A stretch of 64,000 nucleotides of DNA from Cheilinus undulatus (taxonomy: Eukaryota > Chordata > Actinopteri > Labriformes > Labridae), in the NCBI RefSeq assembly GCF_018320785.1, contig NC_054871.1:16302339-16366338 (forward strand), written 5' to 3'. The first letter of the stretch is position 1. Every line of letters starts with the position of its first letter. This document shows positions 25,201-34,200 of the stretch, piece by piece. The position numbers and the translations under genes are program-made. The notes beneath the pieces are model-generated. The model was not told the DNA's origin. It made no database searches and saw only the letters and a program-made list of their open reading frames with translations.

Positions 25201-28200
25201 TCCGACCTTGTCCAGGTGAGAAAAGCAATGTGTACCCTGAAAATACAGAAGATGATTGTCAGCTTTAAGGAAATGTCTTATGTGAAAGGATTACATACCA
25301 CACATACTTTTAAGTCACTTTGCCTGCAATACATTATATATGCCACTTTTTTACCCCCTTTTCCTGCCAGTTTTTGCCTCTTTTTATCCTTTCTTTCCAC
25401 TTTCAACCTATTTGTGCCACTTTGTCTTCCCATTTTCACCATTTGTAACCAATTTTTGCCACTTTTTCTGCACCTTTTCTCCACTTTTTTCCAATTTTTC
25501 ACACATTTTGACTCTTTCAACCAATTTTGCCTATTGAAATCAAATTTCACAAATATTTACAATTTATTTTTCTCTTTATCCTTTATGTCTCTTTCTGACC
25601 CATTTTTACAACTTTTCTGTCCATATATGCCACTTTTAACTTTTTTTTTTCTGCCAATTTTTTTTCCTTTTCTGCCTCTTTAAAGCCTTTCTTTCTACAT
25701 TCAAATAACTTTTGCCATTTTTTTCTGCCCATTTCCATGATTTTTTAAACCAATTTCTGCCTCTTTGAACCCATTATGACATTTTCACTCATGTCTGCCA
25801 CTTTTAACTCCTTTTTGCATCTTTAACCCTGTTCTGCTAATTTTAGCCTCTTGTGCCACTTTGAAACTATTTTTGCCAATTTTCACCCATTTTTGCATCT
25901 TTGCATCTGTTTTGCAGTTTTCTTTTCCCATTTGTGCTGCTTTCATATTTATTTAATAATTTTTCTCTTAATGTTTTCACAGTTTATTTCTACTTTATTT
26001 TCTGGTATCCAGACATTTGTGCACATTATGGCTTAGTTTCGAAGTCTGACATTATTCTGTTAATGGTTTAGTGCAGTATGCCAATACACTATAAAAGGTA
26101 AATCTGTTTTAGAAAAGAGGTTTACATTTTGATAGAAAATGTCAAAGAAAGTTCCACTTTTTACTTTGGAAATGTCCTAATCATTTACTAGAGCCTTGAA
26201 GAAGAATTGTACTCCAGGAAATAATACCTTGCATCAGTGGATGGAAATTTGGTTCACAGAGTAATATGATCCGACTAATTGTTTGCACCCCTGCAGTGCC
26301 GGGTAACTGGGGGTCTTGGCTGCCATGGAGCCCGTGCAGTGAGACCTGTGGTAAAGGCATGAAGTCCAGAATCCGCCTCTGCAACAATCCTCCTCCAGCA
26401 TTTGACGGGCCGCAGTGTGATGGCTCAGACACCCAAACACAGATGTGCAAAGAGAGGCAGTGTCCTGGTGAGGACTCAGGGTTCTAGATTTTACTTTATA
26501 TCTATGTGTTTGCCTCCAGTATATGTTAAAGTGACCTCTATTATTAACTTTAAAAAGTCGAGGCCCATGTGATCAAGCAGCAGCTTCTTCTTTTCATTTG
26601 TCAGTGGATGGGAAGTGGTCATCCTGGGTGAGCTGGGGAGCCTGCAGTGTTTCATGTGGAGGCGGGACCAGACAGAGGACCCGTCTCTGTGCTAGTCCTG
26701 CTCCTCAGTATGGAGGCCGGCAGTGTGAAGGCAATGATGTGCACATCGACTTCTGTAACAGCGACCCCTGCCCTAGTGAGTCCTAACAACTGTTCATAAT
26801 TTATATATAAAACATCTGTGAAAAATGTATGCATCTTGTTTTCGGGTTTTATGTTGGTTCATGCTCTTTTCCCTTTACCTTTTCTGTTTGTTGTTGCCTA
26901 AACCTGGGTAACTAAACACAACACACAATCTCCTAACCCTTTAACAGTAAGTGTATTTAAGAAAAGAGACAGTCAGTTGGAAGAAAGGACTGGTTTCATG
27001 ACAGGAGATACAGGATGGATAAGGACACCGTGTTTGCTTTTGAAGGTGCAGGGATCGGCAAGCCCAGAGTTCAGTTTTTGTTTGGTTCGGTTTGAACTCA
27101 AAAATAATGACTAGTTTCATTCAAGTCCGTGGGTGTGGGTCAACTCTTGAGTCCAGTAACAAACGAGTTGGCGTCTCCTAATCCTCTCAGTTAAAGGTGA
27201 CCCAGCAGCAACTTTGCACACACTGCTGGCATGGTACATTCAAGACTATCGTCAATCCAGGGACATTTCAACTCAGCTTAACCCACTGATTATTTCCCAC
27301 ATGAAATTTCAAAACTATTTACAAAACAGAGAATAAAAGTAAAAGATTAGGAACTTTACATTGCCTAATACTCCTAACACTTTGGCTTTACCTTCTTTCT
27401 TTCAGTTAATGGTAATTGGGGTCCCTGGAGTAGCTGGGGTAGCTGCAGTAAGACATGTAACGGAGGTCAGATGAGACGCTATAGGACCTGTGACAACCCG
27501 AGACCAGCCAATGGTGGTAGAGCATGCACAGGAGCAGATTCTCAGATACAGAGATGTGGAACAGACAACTGTCCTGGTGAGTTGGCACTTTAAAGAACAT
27601 TAAAAGGACAGATAAGACTATGTTTGACCACAGAAGTCTGTGTATTTACCTTAATACCGGTTAACTGTGCTCTAGCATAGGCTAAACATACTGTATCTGA
27701 AAGGTGTCTGTATTTTAAAGGGTCACAAAAGACTGTCATTTAATCTGAGACTTAGATGTCTGTGTTGTAATCTTTTTTAAATGTGTCTACTTTTGTCTTT
27801 TGGGGCCTTCATCATGCCAGTTGATGGTAACTGGGGTCCCTGGCAGCCATGGGGAGATTGCTCTGCTTCCTGTGGGGGAGGAGAGAGATCACGTGTTCGT
27901 CTATGTAACAGTCCATCTCCTACCAACGGGGGTCGGCCGTGTCCTGGAGACTCTTCTCAGCTGTCCAGGTGTAACTCCCAGGCCTGCCCAGGTAAGGCAT
28001 TTTTTTCAATAATTTATTGTTTATGTGTGCAGCATTGAAGAATGATTAAATTCTTTCTTTTTTTTAATCAGGTGGACCCCAGAGGGCTCGGGGAAGCATC
28101 ATCGGGAATATCAATGATATTGAGTTTGGCATCGCCATCCTCAATGCCACCATCACAGACAGCGGGTCAGGCAGCAGAACTATCAAAGCCACTATTACCA

Positions 28201-31200
28201 ATATACCAAGAACATTAGGTAAGTTTTAACAGATTTTTAAACTTTTATGTGTAGGTTTTTCCCCTTTCTGCTCGCCTAAATGCAGCTGGCTCAGTAGATC
28301 TTATTACATGAAATTACACTTTTTCTTTCTTCAATTAAAGGTCCTGCAATGAGAAAGCTCATCTCTATCCTAAACCCCATCTACTGGACAACTGCACAGG
28401 AAATAGGAGAGGCAGTCAATGGCTATACGCTAACAGGAGGCACCTTCAGGAGAGAGACGCAGGTGGAGTTTGCCACAGGTGAGAATGAACAAGCCTTAGT
28501 CAGTCTTAATGTGAGCTTATTATGCAAATACATGTTGTGTTCAATCTGGAGCTTTTGGGTTGTATGATAATTCATTAAATTGTTGATTTGTGGTGTCACT
28601 GGGTGTTTGTAGGTGAGATCTTGAGGATGACCCACATCGCCAGAGGCTTGGACTCAGATGGAGCGTTGCTGCTTGACATTGTAGTGAACGGACACATCCT
28701 GCAGCTGCCCTCACATGCTGACATCAACATCAAGGTAAAGCAATATTTCTGCAGACTATCTGACTTTGTTTCCTGTTTGGTGTGTTTACTACTAAGTTTA
28801 AACCCCACTGAAAATAGAAGAACCCCTAAAAACTCAGTAAGAATAAACACTATGGGCCCATTACTTTCTCTTTTAACAGTCAAGTGGCCGAACTTGTGAT
28901 TTTAGCCTCATTTGAAATAGTGTATAACTAATCAAGAATCCTCTACAATGGCTTAGCTCAAAGTGCCAGAAATGCTTAAACACTACTTCTCACATACACT
29001 TTATTGGCTGCAGGACTACACAGAGGACTACATCCAGACTGGCCCAGGTCAGCTGTATGCTCAGTCCACTCGCATGTTCAGTGTGGACAGAGAGAGCGTT
29101 CCCTATTCCTGGAACCACACCATCTCCTATGACCTGTCCAAGGGCAAGATGCCATACCTGGTAGAAACGCTTCATGCCACAGCCATCAGTGCTCACTACC
29201 ACCCCCTGGAGGAGATGCTGAAGTATAGCATACAAGCTATCATTGCCAAAGGTGAGGAATACTGGACTGATAAAACTACAGAGATTAGAGAACTTCCTTT
29301 TTTAAAGTTTTTAATAACGAAATGTTTACATGACTCCAGGCGATCGCAGCAACCAGTGTCCTCAAGGGTTCACTTTGGTGTCAGCTGGGCCGTACTGTGC
29401 AGGTAAAAATTAACAATGCCTTTTACCATTTCTAACCTTGTGAGAATGAGTTAACCTACATGGTATTATTTGAGGGTTAATAATAACCTACACTAACTCA
29501 ACTTTATTTATATAGAACCTTTCATAACAGCATGCAGCCCAAAGGAACTTGTTGAATACTAAATCAGCACAGTCAAAAAATTGATTACAAAAAAATTACA
29601 TCTAAAATTTATTAATCACAATAACACTGTAAAATGTTTATCCTCAATAGAATAAAGTCCTGACTGGGGCACAGTTATGATGGGATAGAAAAGGGCCCTC
29701 CCTAAACTGTTGCCACAAAGTCTGAAGTCTAGCTTGTCAAAAATATTTTGATATTTTGAAGCATTAAGATTGGCCTTCACTGGAGATAAGGGGCCTAGTT
29801 CAAACCCTGATGATCAGCCCCATACCATTATCCCTCCTTCACCAGACTTAACAGTTGGCACAATGCAGTCAGGCAGGTAATGCTCTCTTGGCATCTGCCA
29901 AACCCAGACTCACCCATCCGTCTGCTGGACAGAAAAGTGTGTTTTGTCACTCCACAGAACACATTTCCACTGCTTCACAGCCCAGTGTTGATATGTTTTA
30001 CATCACTCCATCCGATGCTTGGCATTGGACTTGGTGATGTGAGGCTTGCCTGTAGCTGCAGCTCCCTCTGCACAGTTTTTGTGCTAACATTAATGTCAGT
30101 GGAAGTTCGGAACTCTTCAGCTGTGGAATCAGCAGAGTATTGGTGTCTTTTACCCACCATGCTTACCAGTCGTTGACCCCACTCTGTGATTTTATGTGTT
30201 GCTGCTGTTCCCTAAAGGCTTCCACTTTCTTGCAAAGGTGGCATCCATTACAGTATCATGCTTGAATTCAATGACCAAATGACCCATTTTTCATTACAAA
30301 TGTTTGCAAATGGAGACAGCATGGCTAGTTGCTTGATTTTACACAATGGGTAATGGGTCTTATTAAAACACCAGAATTCAATAATTAACAAGAGTGGCTA
30401 AATAATTTTGTCCATAAAGTGTATCAGGACATTTTTTTATGTATGACTTAAGCTGTTGCTGCAGAATCAGTTATGTATCCTTGATTTGCTGCAGATGAGA
30501 ACGAGTGCGAGGTTGGTAACCCATGCTCTCATGCCTGTCACAACACCATGGGCACCTACTACTGCTCCTGTCCCCGGGGGCTCACCATCTCAGCTGACGG
30601 CAGGACCTGTCAGGGTATAAAACGCACACAAATACACAGCTGTTATAAATCACTGCTGTAAGCTATTCTGTTTAAATAAATGACTTTTTTTATCCCTTTA
30701 GACATTGATGAGTGCTCGCTGGGTGGGAACGTTTGCCATGATGGACAGGACTGTGAGAACACGATTGGCTCTTACAGATGCGTCATGCGCTGTGGGCGGG
30801 GCTTCAGGAGAACAGCTGATGGGCTAAGCTGCACAGGTACATCAAAAACCTTTATTTCACTCAGTCATTATTATTGCTGGTCTGACTATGGCAATTTTCC
30901 CTTTTATTAGATATCAATGAGTGCCAGGAGTCAAATCCATGCAACCAGCACTGTCTGAACACGATAGGAAGCTACAGATGTGCCTGCGAGCCGGGCTATC
31001 AACTCAGGAACAGACGCTGTATAGGTGAGACAGTGCCATCTCTCCACATTTAAGCTTATGAAAAACTTATTACCTGAAAACACAACTTTTTGACTTACTA
31101 ATGTTTGCTTAAAAAAAAGTTGTTCCTGCACTTTTCCAATCTCCACAGATATAAACGAGTGCAGACAGAGAGTCTGTCGATCAGATCAGCAGTGTAAAAA

Positions 31201-34200
31201 CACACGGGGTGGTTACACCTGTATTGACCTGTGCCCTCGTGGTATGACTAAAGGTGCCAATGGGACATGTATAGGTGAGGAAGCACATAGTATTTCTGCC
31301 AAGCTGGAGATGATTCTGCAGTGCATATTTAAAACATTTAAGTTTTTTTTTTTTTTTTTTATTGCACATTGATTTGTTGCTCTTTTTCCTGCCTGTAGAC
31401 ATTGATGAATGCAGAGACGGCACTCATCAGTGCCGATATAATCAGATCTGTGAGAACACTAGAGGAAGCTACCACTGCACATGTCCGAGGGGCTACAGAT
31501 CTCAGGGAGTGGGAAGGCCATGTGTCGGTAAGATCATCGCTTATAGCTCATGTCCTTTTAAGCTTATAAATCAATAATATAATGACAGTACAAATGCTTC
31601 ATTTACAGTCATAAGGCAGCTGATATCTCACTTGCTTGTGTGCAATCCAGATTAACATGAGCATCCATTATGTTCACTGCTCTGGCTCATACCTCTCCTC
31701 AGCTTGCTTGCTTCTGCCAGCACACTTTTCTCTTTGTCTCAGTGCTTCGCTTCTGTTGAAAGTCTGAAATAACTCTGCTGTCACATTCAGTGCAGTTTGG
31801 ATGTTACACACTGCCAGTTGCTTGCATGTAGCATCTCTGAAATACTGCAGTAAAAGTGCTGACTAACATTAACATGAAATGCAAAAGCTTAAAGCATGTG
31901 GTTATATTTTATAAAGCTGCAGTTTGAAGTGATGTTTATTTGCCTCTACTGTCAGACAAATGCAAAAAGCAAAAGAGAGTAGGAAAGAAGCGCAGAGATA
32001 GGGAAATAGAAGCAAAGAGACCAGCACCAACATGTCTCACATCTCTCTGTCACTCTGTTTCCTTTCACTCTTTTCCACCTCAGACTTTTAAAAGTGTTTC
32101 CTTTAAGTTTGGATCTGGCTATTTCCTGGAGTCGCTTTGTATTGGCCGGCACTCACATTTGCCTTTCGTGACATCACTAACGACATGAGCTGATGTCTGT
32201 CTTTGTAGAGTATCTATCAGGCATTACATTGGATTTGTACCTGATATTAAATGTGAATATTTGACAAATTTTTTGAAAAAATTTGAACTGAATTTAAAAT
32301 GAGAATCAATGTTTTAATCATTAAAGCATTTATTTGGTATGAGGTTCTCTCTCATACAAGTTGTGTATTTATTTCTCAATACATTTCCATCTTAGGGACA
32401 TGTAAATGTATTGTTGAACACTGGGGAAAATGACCGATACCCTTTTTTCCTTCCTCATCCTCATCTCCCCATTTTTCATCCATCATCTTCTCCTGTTATT
32501 TTTGTACTTCCTTCTTCCTTTTCCCTCTTTGTCCTCTTGCCTTCCTGGTGCTGGTCTCTCTTTATGTCGAGGGCAGACATAAATGAGTGCGAGCGGCTCC
32601 CTCAGCCCTGCGCCCACCAGTGCATCAACACCCCCGGCAGCTTCAAGTGTACCTGCCCACCAGGGCGCCAACTGCTGGGTGATGGCAAATCCTGTGCTGG
32701 TCTGGAGCGCCTGCCCAACTATGAGAGTTACTCGTACGGCTACAGGACGTCACAGTCCTCTCCTGAGCGACTCTACCACAACCTGGCCTCTCAGAGCTAC
32801 CACTCCTATGCAGCCAACACAAGGGGCCGCTACAGGAGCCGGAGCCGCAGAGAGGCTGACGCTCATTCATCCTCACAGGGTTTCCTGGCTTGTCAGCAGG
32901 GGTTTGAGTCCTGGGGTGGCGCCTGCGTAGGTAACTATAGATGACAGGCAGGGATGAGATGAGGGAGAGGATGAAAGCTGTGGCTTCAAAATTATAACTA
33001 AATACATCACAATATGTTTTTCTCTGTGTTGGAGCCAAACATGTTTACATTTTGGTCCATTTCCTTGCATAACTTAATTCTACTTGATCTTACTACCAGG
33101 CACCTCATTTTGCATTACAGTAGAAACAGAAAAACAAACTCTTTCATGCCATTGGCTATCAGGCTGCTTAATGCTGACAGCTGTTTCTGAATTAAAGCCT
33201 GATTCCTATCAAATGGAGTATATTGTAAGGTGTTTTGGTATTTATTTGTTGTTTACTTGCTCCTTGTAGGCGTCGTCATCATAGCATGGCTGAGCAAATA
33301 TGCGGGGACACCTGCAACAACAATGGAGGATAGTGAGGCAGTAATGTATTTGGTTCTCGGTCTGGAGGAGACAAGTTTTGCACCAGAGATGGTTGAAAGC
33401 AGCAGGATAAAATACTACTACTAAAAAGTGTAGAAGAGTTTGGGAAGTCCTACAGCAGTATGAGTCTAACAGAGAGAGGGGTTTGGGACGCTTCTATTTG
33501 TGATACTCTGTGACCATTCAGTGGCCAGCAGACGTCACATTTAGCGTCATCTTAGCTCAATTGGAACATCATAGGGAGCAATGACACAAAAAAGAAGCAG
33601 GTAGCAGGCACAATCTTATCAAAAATCGAAAAAATGAGGAGGGTCAAGACAAGTCATGTCGGTACCTCACATAGTTGAAAGGAATCATCTGTTTTCATTT
33701 GATCTCTGAACAAGAGCCAGTATTTGCAACACAGCACCAGGTAGAGCCTTGACTCTTTGCACAAGTCTTCAGGTGTGTGAATGAATAAAAACAGCTTGTG
33801 AACATGGCAGCATGCAGCATTTGTGAGCATTGCACCATTACTTAACATAGCATCTAAATAACATTATATTTATTCTGTTCATTTTATGTATTATTGTCTG
33901 TTTTGTAATATAAACAACTTTAATTCACCTTAAAATTGTGAGTATTTGTTTTTAAAATTAATTTATTCATTCATCTTTTCATCAAGGATATCAGGATACC
34001 AAAAAAGAAAGTAGAATGAAAGTCAGTGGCATGGGCATTTGACCCAAACAATAACTTGCCAAAGTGTCAAAAATTAGAAGGGCCAGCGCCACCACAACTG
34101 ATTTAACACACATTCATCAATAGTAAAATATTTAGGGAGGGCCTCATTGACACAGCTTCCAGGGCCACAGACATTTATGTGTGCTGGCCTGCCCTACAGT

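Noticed and set aside
25216..26036. Long open frames rich in Phe, Leu and Cys
   Set aside because: They come from the pyrimidine-rich array in an intron; no family signature or splice support.
33230..33424. Short ORF with a hydrophobic start
   Set aside because: Lies in an hmcn1 intron and has no conserved motif; the hmcn1 frame is complete without it.
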